Source: Adiantum capillus-veneris
Taxonomy: Eukaryota; Streptophyta; Polypodiopsida; Polypodiales; Pteridaceae
Direction: 5' to 3'
Assembly: GCA_014529385.2 (NCBI GenBank)
Contig: CM043966.1
Span: forward strand, 89,910,587-89,974,586
Length of the DNA stretch: 64,000 nucleotides
Part shown: in pieces, positions 1 to 9,310 of the stretch
How positions within the stretch are numbered: position 1 is the stretch's first letter
Layout: each line of letters begins with the position of its first letter
Translations under genes and position numbers: made by a program
Notes under the pieces: model-generated
Told to the model about the DNA's origin: nothing
Database searches by the model: none
What the model saw: only the letters and a program-made list of their open reading frames with translations

Positions 1-905
1 GATATGCTCTCCCATGGTGAATAATGGATTGGCAAAGGTTGAAGCAATCCAAGCTGCTTCCCTTTATCAAACTTTGTCTTTAGGCATACCACACATTTAG
101 AAAAGTACTCGTGTATGTTTGCTTTCATGGTAGGCCAAGAGAATATGTTTCAATCCCTTTTAGGGTAGACTGAATCCCTCCTTATGCAGGGCATAAGGAG
201 GAGCATGAGTTTCATACATTCCTTTTTCACGTAGTAAGCTAGTAACACACAGTCTATTGCCATAGAGAAGATAACCATCTTATAAAGTAAATGGTTCCTC
301 TTTCTTCCCTAGTGCAAGGGCTGAAATCACATCTCTAAAGTCGGGATCAATATCATACTCATCTACCATAGAAGATAGATCATTGTGAGTTGCTATGGAA
401 ACCACGTTCACTCTCGGTCATCTTGAGAGTGCATCAGCTACTTGATTATGCTTGCCAACAATGTGAGCAATATGAAAATGAAATTACGAAAGGAAATTTG
501 CCCACCTCATTTGTTTTTCAAAGAGCTTGTTCTGTGTCATGAAGTACTTAAGACTTTTGTGATCCGTTCGTAGAATGAAAGGAGTCCCCAATAAATAGTG
601 CTTCCATGAGTCTAAGGCATGTAGAACTACGAGGAGTTCCTTTTCATATATGCCTAAAGCTTGCTCAACAGGATCGAGCCTTTGACTTTCATAGGCTATG
701 GCATTCCCTTCTTGGAGCAAAACAGCTCCAAGGCAATCACCACAAGTGTCACATTGGACCTCAAATGGCTTTGAGAGATCCGGAAGTGTAAGAACAGGTT
801 GAGAGATAAGCTTTTTGAAAGCATTGTTCTCCTTGGTAGACCATGTATACCTAACGATTTTCTTTGTTAGGTCATAAAATCCAGTCTGTTTGTTTACTCC
901 ATCTT
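1..905 (-). pseudogene. Ty3/gypsy fragment, RNase H to integrase zinc domain
   Basis: Reading down from 905 the frame gives the end of RT (DLTKK), then an RNase H domain with FEVQCDTCGDCLGAVLLQEG, IYEKELLVVLHALDSWKHYL and ILRTDHKSLKYF, and at about 430-480 the conserved VADALSR motif that closes RNase H. From 400 to 1 the sequence continues into the zinc-binding N-terminus of integrase (ETHAPPYA) with stops and frame changes, and runs off the window edge. It resembles plant chromovirus-type gypsy polyproteins but is a different family from the plus-strand copy that begins at 907. RT motifs A to C, Gag and protease are absent because the fragment is cut at about 905. It is non-functional. Confidence 0.85.
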
Positions 906-906
906 T

Positions 907-2336
907 ATGAAAGAGTTGAGTGATGAGGATAGAAGAAATATGTCTAAACTTGATAAAGAACGCCAAGATTTTCTCCACTCTCATGCCGATTGCTTCTCAG
1001 AGGGCCTGCCAAGCAAGTTACCACCCGCTCTTCTTGAAGATCATACCATTGATCTGATTCCTGGAAGCACACCACCGAACCGGCCACCTTACCGTGTGAG
1101 CCGAGCACAGAATGAAGAGATTATGAACCAAGTGAAAGACCTCTTTAAAAAGGGTCTTCTCCAGCCTAGTACTTCATCGTATTGCTCTCCAGTGTTGTTG
1201 GTTTTGAAGAAAGACGGATCTTGAAGATTGTGCATCGACTATATAGCTCTCAACAAAATCACCATCAAGAACAAATTTTCAAATCCTAGGATCGATGATA
1301 TACTCGACAGATTACAGGGATCCTCGTGTTTTAGCAGGATTGATTTGAAGAGTGGATATTATCATATCAGAATCGCGCCGAGAGATGTCTACAAGCAGCC
1401 TTTCGAACGACTTTTGGGTTATTTGAGTTTTTGGTGATACCTTTTAGCTTGACCAATGCTCCTGCGACATTTAACCGGATGATGGACACGATTTTTTGAG
1501 AGTACAGGCTATTTGTTGGCACTTTCTTTGACGATATCATTGTTTTCTCCAAGAATGAGGCAGAACATAGAGATTATCTGCTTCAGGTCTTTCAAGCATT
1601 ACGAGATCACAAGTTAGTGATTAATACAAAGAAAAGTGAATTTTTCCTACCAGAGATACACTTGTTGGGACACATAGTGTCAGCAACAGGAGTGCAAATG
1701 GATCCGGCCAAGATAGAGACTATCCGTGATTGGCCCGATTTGAAGAATGTCCATGAAGTTAGAAGCTTCTTGGCACTGTGTTTGTACTACATGCGGTTCA
1801 TTCGAAAGTTTGCAGAGGTTGCTTCCCCTTTGTATATCCTGACACAGAAAGGAGTCCCTTTCTCGTGGGGACCCATAGAGGTGACTGCCTTTCAGACTTT
1901 GAAAGAGAAATTGACTATGGGACCAGTTTTGACTTTGCCGGACTAACAGAAGTCATTTGAAGTATATTGTGATGCTTGTGGTCGTAGTCTAGGTGCGTCT
2001 TAATGCAAGAAGGCCATGTCATTGCTTACGAGAGCCGATTGTTCTCAAGGCCGGAAATGACAGCACAGATTTATGAGAAAGAGCTTTTGGCGGTTATCCA
2101 TGCTCTTACTCACTGGCGGCATTACCTACTCGGAGCGGATTTTAATGTCTTTACAGACCATCAGAGTTTGTGCTACTTCTTGTCGGAGAGCAGCTATCAA
2201 AAAAGCGGATGCGGTGGGCGAAGATCTTGTCACAGTTTCACTTCCAGATTGTCCATGTTCAGGGACAGAAGAATGTGGTGGCAGATGCTTTGTCTCGAAA
2301 ACCGTTGGTTTTGGCTATTTCCGTGGTACATCATAG
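907..2336 (+). pseudogene. Ty3/gypsy (chromovirus-like) RT and RNase H
   Basis: The frame begins just before RT with a segment ending LVLKKDGS, a stop at 1222-1224, then RT palm motifs ([24 protein letters not shown]). After a frameshift come the catalytic box FFDDIIVFSK near 1525-1555 and LGHIVSATGVQMDPAKI. RNase H follows from about 1930 (MQEGHVIAYESR, YEKELLAVIHALTHWRHYL, VFTDHQSLCYF) and changes frame near 2200 to reach VVADALSRKP. Gag and protease are missing; the 5' break is the head-to-head junction with the minus-strand gypsy fragment. The FFDD catalytic pair is intact, but at least three stops and several frameshifts make it a pseudogene. Confidence 0.88.
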
Positions 2337-3309
2337 GAGCTTCGAGGATATGGTCGACCAGTATGCCACAGATCCAGATTTTGCAGATGTTTTCACACGG
2401 ATTCAGGATGGGGAGACAGTAGCGGGATATTCCATTCGGGATGGCTACTTGATGAGGAAAACCATGTTCTGCGTTACACAGCCGTTGAGGGAAAAGGTTA
2501 TGACTGAATGCCATTGTCCACCTTTTACAGGTCACCGCGGCATTGCTACCACCATGAAAGGGGTAGAGAGATACTTCTTTTGGCCGAGACTCAAACAAGA
2601 TGTGAAAGAGTTTGTGCGCGGTTGCTTGGTATGCCAGAAGGTCAAGTTTGACAGGCATAAAGCACAGGGATTGTTACAGCCTTTGCCCATTCCCACCCGC
2701 CCCTGGGAAAGTATTGCAATGGATTTCATTTTTGATCTCCCGAGAACACAAGCTGGTCACGATGGTGTCTGGACTGTTATTGACAGATTTAGCAAGTAGG
2801 CTCATTTCATTCCAGTGAAGAAAACATTCAAGCCGGATCACTTGTTGAGACTGTTTGTGGCCCAGAGTTTCAGATTACATGGCATGCCTAAGACAATTGT
2901 CTCCGACAAGGACCCCAGATTTACGAGTTTGTTTTGGAAGGCAATTTGGGAGAACATTGGCATGCGGTTGCAGTTCTCATCATCTTTCCACCCGCAGACT
3001 GACGGGCAATCTAAGATTGCCAATTCAGTGGTTTTAGATCTATTGAAGTCTTATATCTCAGATCAGAAGACTCAATGGGAAAAGTATCTACCTTTGGTGG
3101 AATTTGCCTACAATAACACGATACACTCTTCGACAGGGAAGACGCCATTTGAGATTATTGAAGGTGCTGCGAAGGTTCCACCCTTCCTAAGCACGAAAGA
3201 TAAGATTTTTGAAGCGGATGAATACACGCACGACTTAGATACGGCTTTTGCCAAAGTCCGCGAGGCTTTGCAGAAATCTCAAGAACGACAGAAAAAGGCA
3301 GCGATTTGA
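2337..3309 (+). pseudogene. Ty3/gypsy integrase of the same element
   Basis: This continues the plus-strand chromovirus-like polyprotein. The zinc-binding domain shows the expected H and C ligands (GHRGIATTMKGVERYFFWP, GCLVCQKVKF). The core has MDFIFDLPRT (first Asp) and IVSDKDPRFTSLFW (second Asp). At the position of the catalytic Glu the sequence reads TDGQSKIANS, so Glu is replaced by Lys and the DDE triad is broken. A stop at about 2797-2799 interrupts the core. After that VEFAYNNTIHSSTGKTPFEI is well preserved. The frame ends at 3307-3309. Confidence 0.88.
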
Positions 3310-3860
3310 AATTGAAGGAGGATGATTGGGTGCTCTTACGTTTTGAGAAGGCAAGCCTGAGAAAGAAAAAGGGAAAGAAGAGGCTTTTTCCAAAGCTCTT
3401 AGTATGAGATACATCATACTACGGACCTTTCCAGATTTTTGAAAAGATCAATGATGTCTCCTTCCGACTGAAATTGCCTAACACTTGAAGGATTCACAAT
3501 GCATTTCACGTGAGTCTCTTAAAACCTTTCAAAGGTGATGTGCCTGATGATGGGGAGCCCGATGAGCAACCCAAAGTAGAGGAAAATGAGGAGATCCTTG
3601 TTCCTGAACAGCTTTTGGCACACAAGGACACAAAGAATAAAGGTCAAGTAAGAAGGCGGTTCTTGGTTAATTCAAGAACTATAACGCATAATCCGGAAAA
3701 TCCGTACAATCCTGCCACATCACCATCCTTATGGATTGCCACGTCAGCATGTCAGTGCGATTTACGGAAATATCTTCCAGATGTCAAGCTTTTGGTGTTT
3801 AGGGTTTTAGGCCTCTCGGCCGGTGCTCCAATAAGTTCTTTAAGTTGGTCCGTTTAGAGT
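3310..3860 (+). pseudogene. Integrase C-terminal tail and chromodomain-like segment
   Basis: With two frame changes the sequence continues as the integrase C-terminal barrel (DDWVLLRF, NDVSFRLKLP, HNAFHVSLLKPF). It then gives a degenerate chromodomain-like segment around 3580-3690 (ILVPEQLLAHKD followed by RRRFLVN). That order is what defines plant chromoviruses. No LTR pair, polypurine tract or target duplication could be recognised downstream, so the 3' end of the element is undefined. The open frame to 3857 beyond the chromodomain is probably fortuitous. Confidence 0.6.
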
Positions 3861-4696
3861 CTCTCATCCACTCGGCTATTTCTCCTCGAGTTGGCCATGC
3901 CACGTCATCACTTTGTGACAATAGCCTTCTTTGTTGCAAGACTTCGTTTTAGAGAGATATCTTTTATCCCTCGCTCATGTACATGGTATTTCATTTTCTA
4001 CATGCCTTTCTTTGTTGTCATTTGGGTTCTCTTGAGTTATTCCAACCATTTGGAGAGAAACGATGTCATATCCGTCCTGATTAGGGAGTTACTTCATTTA
4101 CATGTATGTCCAGTGTGTGACTATCTGATCCCATCCAAAAGGTTCGAAGAGATGTTCCACAACCCTCCTCCACGTGCAACTACTGATGCCGAACACACTA
4201 TAGCAACCTGCAGCCTACAAACCCCAAACAGCATGAAAAAACAACTCGTGAATGCATCTCCATATCAGAATCCAGATCTCAATTTCTTCACCAATGGACA
4301 TTGGTCTTAGATACAAATTGATAAGATTCCATGGCAGCGATGAAAGCTTCACTCTGTGTTGTAGCCACCTCACTCTTTTGTCCAGTCATTGCACATTGAC
4401 AATGCAGTGTACTTATCACTGTGTGAAAGCCTCACTGTTATGAACGAGCAACTTTGAAACAGGTAGGTATACTTCTTGCGTGGGATACTCACTGCCCTTG
4501 GTGATGGGCAGAGAAGTATCATGTACGTAGCCTACCAGTTCTCGCCATGACGCATACATTGCTTCTAATTTCCATAAGAGAGATTGACCACGTGAGCGAC
4601 GTGATCTCACTAAATGATAGGCACCACAAAATATGCAAAGCAACTCTGCTTTTGTATATATGTATATGCAGAAATGAAAACAAAATGAGTGCTTAC
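3861..4696. other. Non-coding stretch, putative MED6 intron 1 sequence
   Basis: No recognisable coding segment on either strand. The minus-strand frame open from 4799 to 4416 is a read-through of the MED6 exon in another frame and resembles nothing known to me. If MED6 is transcribed from the minus strand, this stretch is the start of its first intron, which would also contain the gypsy fragments at 1-3860. Confidence 0.5.
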
Positions 4697-4893
4697 GAGA
4701 GGTGGGAGACGTCAAGAGGGTGGATGCACCGCATGCGGAGCTGCTCGTTATTACAGGCACGGTCGTAGAAGGGGGAGAGAGCGAAGTAATCGAAGACAAT
4801 ACCCCTTTCCAATCGAAACGTATCCAGCCATACCTGGTCCCGAAAACTGATGCCCGTCATCTCTGTGCCCGGGGGCCCTTCCACGCCCGCCAT
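4697..4893 (-). CDS. MED6: Mediator complex subunit 6, exon 1
   Basis: MED6 is a subunit of the Mediator head module, which bridges transcription factors and RNA polymerase II in the nucleus. This exon begins at ATG 4893-4891 in a strong context (GCGCCATGGCG). It encodes about 66 residues with the conserved N-terminal core of the family: [37 protein letters not shown] and HPLDVSHLS. Immediately after HLS there is a consensus splice donor (GTAAGC, GT at 4696-4695); unspliced, the frame reaches TAA at once, so the exon boundary is well defined. The next family segment, which should start with a Lys-Met-Thr-Gly type sequence, was not found between 1 and 4690, so exon 2 lies outside the window or is lost. 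Two residues after FYD differ from the angiosperm consensus I remember (R-A rather than W-T). No stop or frameshift is present. It could be a live gene with a huge first intron, or an isolated exon copy. Confidence 0.72.
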
Positions 4894-4953
4894 GGCGCTG
4901 CTTTCGTCTTTTGTGCGTTCTATGTCTGCGCTGCATTCGGAGCGTGTTTAAAG

Positions 4954-4963
4954 CATTTGCCAC
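4954..4963. repeat. Candidate LINE target-site duplication, proximal copy
   Basis: CATTTGCCAC here recurs exactly at 37791-37800, at the predicted 5' end of the LINE. The copy here sits just beyond the A-rich tail of the LINE. A 10-bp exact match at the two expected positions is typical of L1-type target-primed insertion. The tail between 4964 and 5013 is A-rich (on the minus strand) but not pure, so the assignment is an inference. Confidence 0.5.
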
Positions 4964-5280
4964 ATTTTAAATTTTTATCTGCTTCTATATTTTTTATTTT
5001 TTTATTTTTGAAGAACAACTGAATTATATTAAAGAATAAGGAAAGAAGGTACAAAGACTCGTGAGGGAGGATAGGAGCACTCTTGGTCTAAAGAGGAGAG
5101 ATCAAAGGGAAGGATAAAAATTTGGAAATGACACACATTCTATGAGGACTATAATGAGATAAAATTATCTCTCCACTGTTGCCTCCTAAAGGACTTCTAT
5201 ATAACTTTTATATCAAGTGGTTCAGATGTGATAACATGCCTGATCATATCCTCCATAATAGCTCCACAGACGAAGAGAAA
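4964..5280 (-). other. LINE 3' UTR and A-rich tail
   Basis: On the minus strand this follows the ORF2 C-terminus (a WVERNKTIFG-like segment at about 5300-5340). It ends in an A-rich tract, visible on the plus strand as T-rich runs at 4988-5010. No other gene is visible. Confidence 0.65.
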
Positions 5281-5960
5281 GAACCACCAAATATGGTTTT
5301 GTTCCTTTCAACCCAAATTTGCCATAAGTATTCAACTCTTATACATGTCCACAAAGGGATGTCAATAAAGTTGCACTCTCCTAGAAGAATGGATCTCCAA
5401 GAGAGTTTTGATTTATTAACAGCCCCTGCCTGAAGTTGTGTTTACATGTGATGAAAAGGTGAGCCAGTGATTCTTCTTGAGCCATACATCTTTTACACCT
5501 TCCATCAGCAACACCCAGTTTCTTTACTTTGGAACTTGTCCACAGCCCTTGGTGAAGGATATGCCACAGTAAACAACTATGTTTGATGGACATTGAGAAG
5601 GCAAAGATACATTGGAACCTGTCAGGCCACTGTTTGGCTTTCCAAGACAGCTTCCACCTATTGTTAAGCTTCACCACCAGTTGTGGGTCCATTAATGGAG
5701 CTAAAGATTTTGGGTCGTAAATATCTCTGCAAAACTTTAAGAGAATGTTTTGGTGTTCTCTAAAGATGAATTGCAGCTCCATCTTGACAATAAGGATTCT
5801 ACTGCATACCAAATCAGCACATCCTTGAGAAATCCTCAACCGTTGCATCATTTGCTCAATTGTGAGCCAATCCCCATCCTTGTACACATCTTTCCAGTTT
5901 CTTAAACCTGCCTTGAAACATTTGTGAGCTTTCCTTGACAGGTGCCACCCATATCCCTTT
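5281..5960 (-). pseudogene. LINE ORF2 C-terminal zinc domain (zf-RVT)
   Basis: The frame from 5887 down encodes the C-terminal region of plant L1 ORF2. WKLSWKAKQWPDRFQCIFAF is followed by a shortened scaffold and the zinc-ligand block GRCKRCMAQEESLAHLFITC, the C-x2-C...H...C signature of the zf-RVT domain. A frameshift near 5430 leads into a WVERNKTIFG-like tail. The region is the 3' end of the LINE polyprotein and joins the RT segment upstream through several stops. Confidence 0.8.
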
Positions 5961-6243
5961 GAGAACCAACCATACCAAATGGAGTCTTGTAACCAGACTG
6001 TAGGGCAAAGAGTCCAGGATTGCTTGAGGAGGCTCTCAGTTAGCTTTCTTGTCTGCCCAGGCTTTCCAAAACTTGCAAATCAACACAGAGCCCCTAGGGG
6101 AAAAGTGAGCATTAGAAATAAGAAGATCATCAGGTGTGAGACCTTGCGAGGCTTTGTACTCCTCAAGGAAGAACTTAGAGGTGCTCCTTTTGATGAGCAT
6201 AGCCTAATACTCAAGAGAAGAGACGACTCTTAATATCCATTTA

Positions 6244-7265
6244 CTAGCCAGCTTGTATGATTGTTCTTGCAAGTTGAGAATGCCCAAGTCCCACATTCTC
6301 TTTGCCATTGCAGCAAATTTTCCATGACACCTTAGGTATTTTGCTGCCATAATCAGAGCATCCCCATAAAAACCTCCTTGCCATTGAAACCAATTTGTTT
6401 AACTGATATTGAGAGGGCATCCAACATGCTAAAAAATACACAACAAAAGATAACAAGTAATGGTTAAGCACAAAAACTCTGGCAAACAAACTTGGTTGAT
6501 GATTGTGCCATAGAAAAATTTTCCTCTTGAATTTGTCTAGAACCCACTCCCACCTTTGACTGAAGGAGACTTTGAAGCCCATGGGGATGCCAAGCAACCT
6601 AAAAATTTGGCCATCTACAATAGGCTTACATCCTGCAGAAATGATCATCTCTAGGCATGTACCTTTGAACACTCTGAACCCAGTTTTAGAGTGATCAATA
6701 ATTGAACCACTAGCCAAGCAAAAGAGCCTCGAGACTTTCCCAAAAGTTCTCCACTGACTGACTGTCATTATTGACCAAACCACTGGTGTCATCTGCAAAT
6801 TGTTGTAGGCACATTGATCTTCTGACCCTTCAATTTGTATCCTTTTTAATTTCCCTTTGGCCATCAGGTCTTTACCAACCAGCCTAGAGCATCTGCCAAA
6901 ATAGCATAAATCAGAGGAGACAAAGGACAACCCTGTCTAATTGATTTACACTAAGGGATAGCATCAGTTAAAGACCCATTTACTGAAATTTTAGTTGTGG
7001 CATTCCCAAACAGTAAATGCACAAAACTGATAAACTTCTTGCCCAAGCCCATGTTAAAGAGATTCTGCATAATAAATCCCCATTCAATCCTATCATATGC
7101 TTTGTCAAATTCTATCTTAAAAAAGATGAAATTTTGATCAATCACCTCAGTATAGTCCATACCTTCCCAAATAGCAATGATAAAATCTAGAATGTACCTC
7201 CCTTTAATGAAGCCTTTTTGCTCTTTCAAAATGAACTGATCCATAAGTGGATTGAGCCTCCTAGC
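6244..7265 (-). pseudogene. LINE ORF2 reverse transcriptase, central part
   Basis: The segment 7244-6951 holds RT motif A (FFKIEFDKAYDRIEWGFI) after KEQKGFIKGRYI. After stops, 6930-6900 gives the motif B region (SIRQGCPLSPLIYAILADAL). The catalytic motif C reads FADDT in the alternate frame near 6795, so the Asp pair is intact although the frame is broken. The thumb region follows (RLLGIPMGFK, FVLNHYLLSF, ARRFLWG). This RT primes cDNA synthesis from a nicked genomic 3' OH in functional LINEs. Multiple frameshifts here make it inactive. Confidence 0.85.
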
Positions 7266-7266
7266 T

Positions 7267-7294
<28 letters not shown>
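7266..7294. repeat. (AG)n microsatellite inside LINE RT
   Basis: An uninterrupted AG run lies between two RT blocks (7244 and 7328) and disrupts the ORF2 frame. It appears to be an expansion or insertion that arose after the LINE integrated. Confidence 0.9.
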
Positions 7295-7299
<5 letters not shown>

Positions 7300-7327
7300 A
7301 CACAGAAGTCAGATAGGTAATGGGTCT

Positions 7328-8145
7328 TCAGTTAGACAACTCCTCCCTTGGGCCTTTTTTGTGAATGAGTTTAACAACTCCAGCATTAATAGATGGGGAA
7401 AAAGCTCCTTGAGCCAGGGCTTCTTGCCAGACTAGCATAAGGTATGGAACCAAAAAATCTTGAAATAGAGTATAAAATTCATTAGGGATTCCATCCAGTC
7501 CAGGAGACTTGCCAGCTTTCAAACTTCCAATGGTTTCTCTAAGTTCCCCCTTTGTTATAGGCAAATCCAAGAGCTTAGCCAGCTAAGGAGAAACCGTTTT
7601 CTTTCTCACATATTTATTTTAGCTCTAGCATTAGTTATCTCTGAGGGGGAGAAGAGAAGATATTGGAAAAATAAAGCCTGGCAATTTCTTCATTCTCCTT
7701 ATGGTCTTTGGCCAACATGCCATTTTTATCTCTTAATAGAGGAATAAAGTCTTTACTTTTTTTTTTCAACAGTTGAAACATCTGAGCATTGGGCCTATCA
7801 ATCTTTCCATCCCAAAAACTCATGGTCCAAGCAAGGGCACCCTTGGCTTTAATGAGCTCTTCCTTTTTCATTTTTTCTTTTAAGTTTGCCATCCCAAAAA
7901 CTCATGGTCCAAGCAAGGGCACCCTTGGCTTTAATGAGCTCTTCCTTTTTCAGTTTTTCTTTTAAGTTCGGGAGCTCTAAGGGAGGAGAGTCGGGAGGAT
8001 GTGATGTTTCAAGTAGAGAAATTTTCCTGTTAATCAACTTTCTTATGTGTGCCCTAATCTCTCTAACTTTTTTCTTATGCTGGGTCACATCCTGTTGAGT
8101 AAGCTTAACATCTCTATCCCAAGCAACAAATGCATTATTGTGCAT
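7328..8145 (-). pseudogene. LINE ORF2, linker and RT N-terminal motifs
   Basis: The upstream block (8145-7635) is the poorly conserved linker between endonuclease and RT, with the KGALAWTMSFWDGK segment present twice because of an 82-bp tandem duplication. The block 7570-7328 carries the RT N-terminal motif GELRETIGSLKAGKSPGLDG with IPNEFYTLF, a hallmark of plant L1 RT. Stops and frame changes separate the blocks. Confidence 0.82.
7807..7970. repeat. 82-bp tandem duplication in LINE ORF2
   Basis: Two copies (7807-7888 and 7889-7970) differ at only a few positions near their ends. Since 82 is not a multiple of three, the duplication shifts the ORF2 frame. It is not a normal part of the protein: the encoded KEELIKAKGALAWTMSFWDG appears twice. 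Confidence 0.92.
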
Positions 8146-8962
8146 TGAAAAAGCATTTTTAAAATGTTTTGAACTGAAGACTTAACAGAAGGGAGCTTAA
8201 ACAGAGAACTGTCAAGGTGTGGCCAACCTGCTCTGAAGTGGTGCTCACCGTTTTGCAATTCAAAGATGAGGATTATGATCAGGAAGCAACAATGAAGAGT
8301 TGGCCTTGCAAGAGACCATCCAATGTTCTTGAACAAGATCCACAGTCATATACATTCTGTCTAATCTTGCAAACCTAAAACAGTTTCCCAACTAGTTGCT
8401 GGTCCATGTGAACCTTGAGTTCTCTAACAGATCCATAGGCACTGGTTTGTAGTTTCTCCCAAGCATTTTTCTCATTCCCTTGGATGACCTGACCCAAAGC
8501 ATTCCATCTGTCTTTAATATCAGTGACCATATTAAAGTCACCTACAATGACCAGAGGATTAGGTAAAGCGGAAAGTTCTGACCAAATCAAGCTCCTCTCA
8601 GACATAGAGTTGGAAGCATAAAGGCAAACAACAGTGTAATTTAAAGGGTCGTTAAGGGAAAGAGCTATCCAATTACCCTTAGAACCATACATGACTTTGG
8701 TAATCATGTGTTCATGCCCGAAGTCAATACCAAGAGCAACAACACCCTTTCCTGCAATATGGTTAGTAATAAACCATTTATGATTTCTACTTATTCTCTG
8801 CAAATTAAAATCTAAGGACTGGCCTTTGACCTTCACCTCCTGCAGACAAATAAAATCTAAATTGAGCTAATGATCAATAATCCATTTCTTGATGGAGACT
8901 GCCCTAATTGGGTCTGTAATGCCCTTGCAATTCAAAGAAACACTTGTGATGGTTTGATTCAT
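8085..8962 (-). pseudogene. LINE ORF2 start and AP-type endonuclease
   Basis: ORF2 begins at ATG 8962-8960 with MNQTITSVSLNCKGITDPIR, the N-terminal strand of apurinic-like endonucleases of L1 elements. A stop follows at WIIDH. The domain continues as FICLQEVKVKG (catalytic Glu), GSKGNWIALSLNDPLNYTVV, CLYASN and LVIVGDFNMV (GDFN motif). LDRMYMTVDLV and a DHNPH motif follow near 8275-8340. The domain nicks target DNA in active LINEs. Here a premature stop and frameshifts inactivate it. Confidence 0.85.
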
Positions 8963-9165
8963 TTTTTAAAGTTCTTGGAAGGTTTAACTGCAAAAACAAA
9001 AAGTCGGTTAGGATCATTAGACTTTTCTTTCTTTCTTTTTGCCTTACCCACCTGGATATGCAGGGTTTCCTCTTCTGCTTAAGTCATCAGAATGTCAGCT
9101 GGGTTGAGAGGAGATTGGGAAACTCTTCTAACATCTTCTTCATCTTGAGCTTGCAACTCTCTTGT
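8959..9165 (-). pseudogene. LINE ORF1 C-terminal end
   Basis: This is the part of ORF1 stranded on the far side of the copia insertion. It reads QDEEDVRRVSQSPLNPADIL, a stop, then VGKAKRKKEKSNDPNRLFVF and KPSKNFKK, ending at TGA 8961-8959. That TGA overlaps the ORF2 ATG (ATGA), the arrangement expected for termination-reinitiation in L1-type elements. The preceding ORF1 part is at 36066-37631. Confidence 0.75.
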
Positions 9166-9245
9166 GAAAGAGGGGAAAAATGCCTTATAGTCCTAGTGTG
9201 TTCACACACATCAGTACCAATTGTATATGGTAACTAATCCCCCTT
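9166..9245 (-). repeat. Copia 3' LTR remnant and polypurine tract
   Basis: On the minus strand AAGGGGGAT (9245-9237) is the polypurine tract. It is followed by a sequence matching the first part of the 5' LTR at 36065-35990, including the shared TTCACACACATCA block. Similarity stops at about 9166, where LINE ORF1 resumes, so about 165 bp of the LTR are missing. Confidence 0.75.
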
Positions 9246-9310
9246 GGAGTGATGCAGTGAACGAGAGCTGGCACATGAGTAAAGGGAAGTGCCATGCCAT
9301 GAGGACATGA

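Noticed and set aside
3700-4100. LTR of the plus-strand chromovirus
   Set aside because: No second copy in the window, no polypurine tract and no TG...CA boundaries that could be defended.
4416-4799. 127-codon minus-strand frame overlapping MED6 exon 1
   Set aside because: It uses a different frame from MED6 and runs across the splice donor; no recognisable protein.
8870-9082. Plus-strand ORF opposite the LINE ORF1/ORF2 junction
   Set aside because: Shadow of the minus-strand LINE coding sequence.
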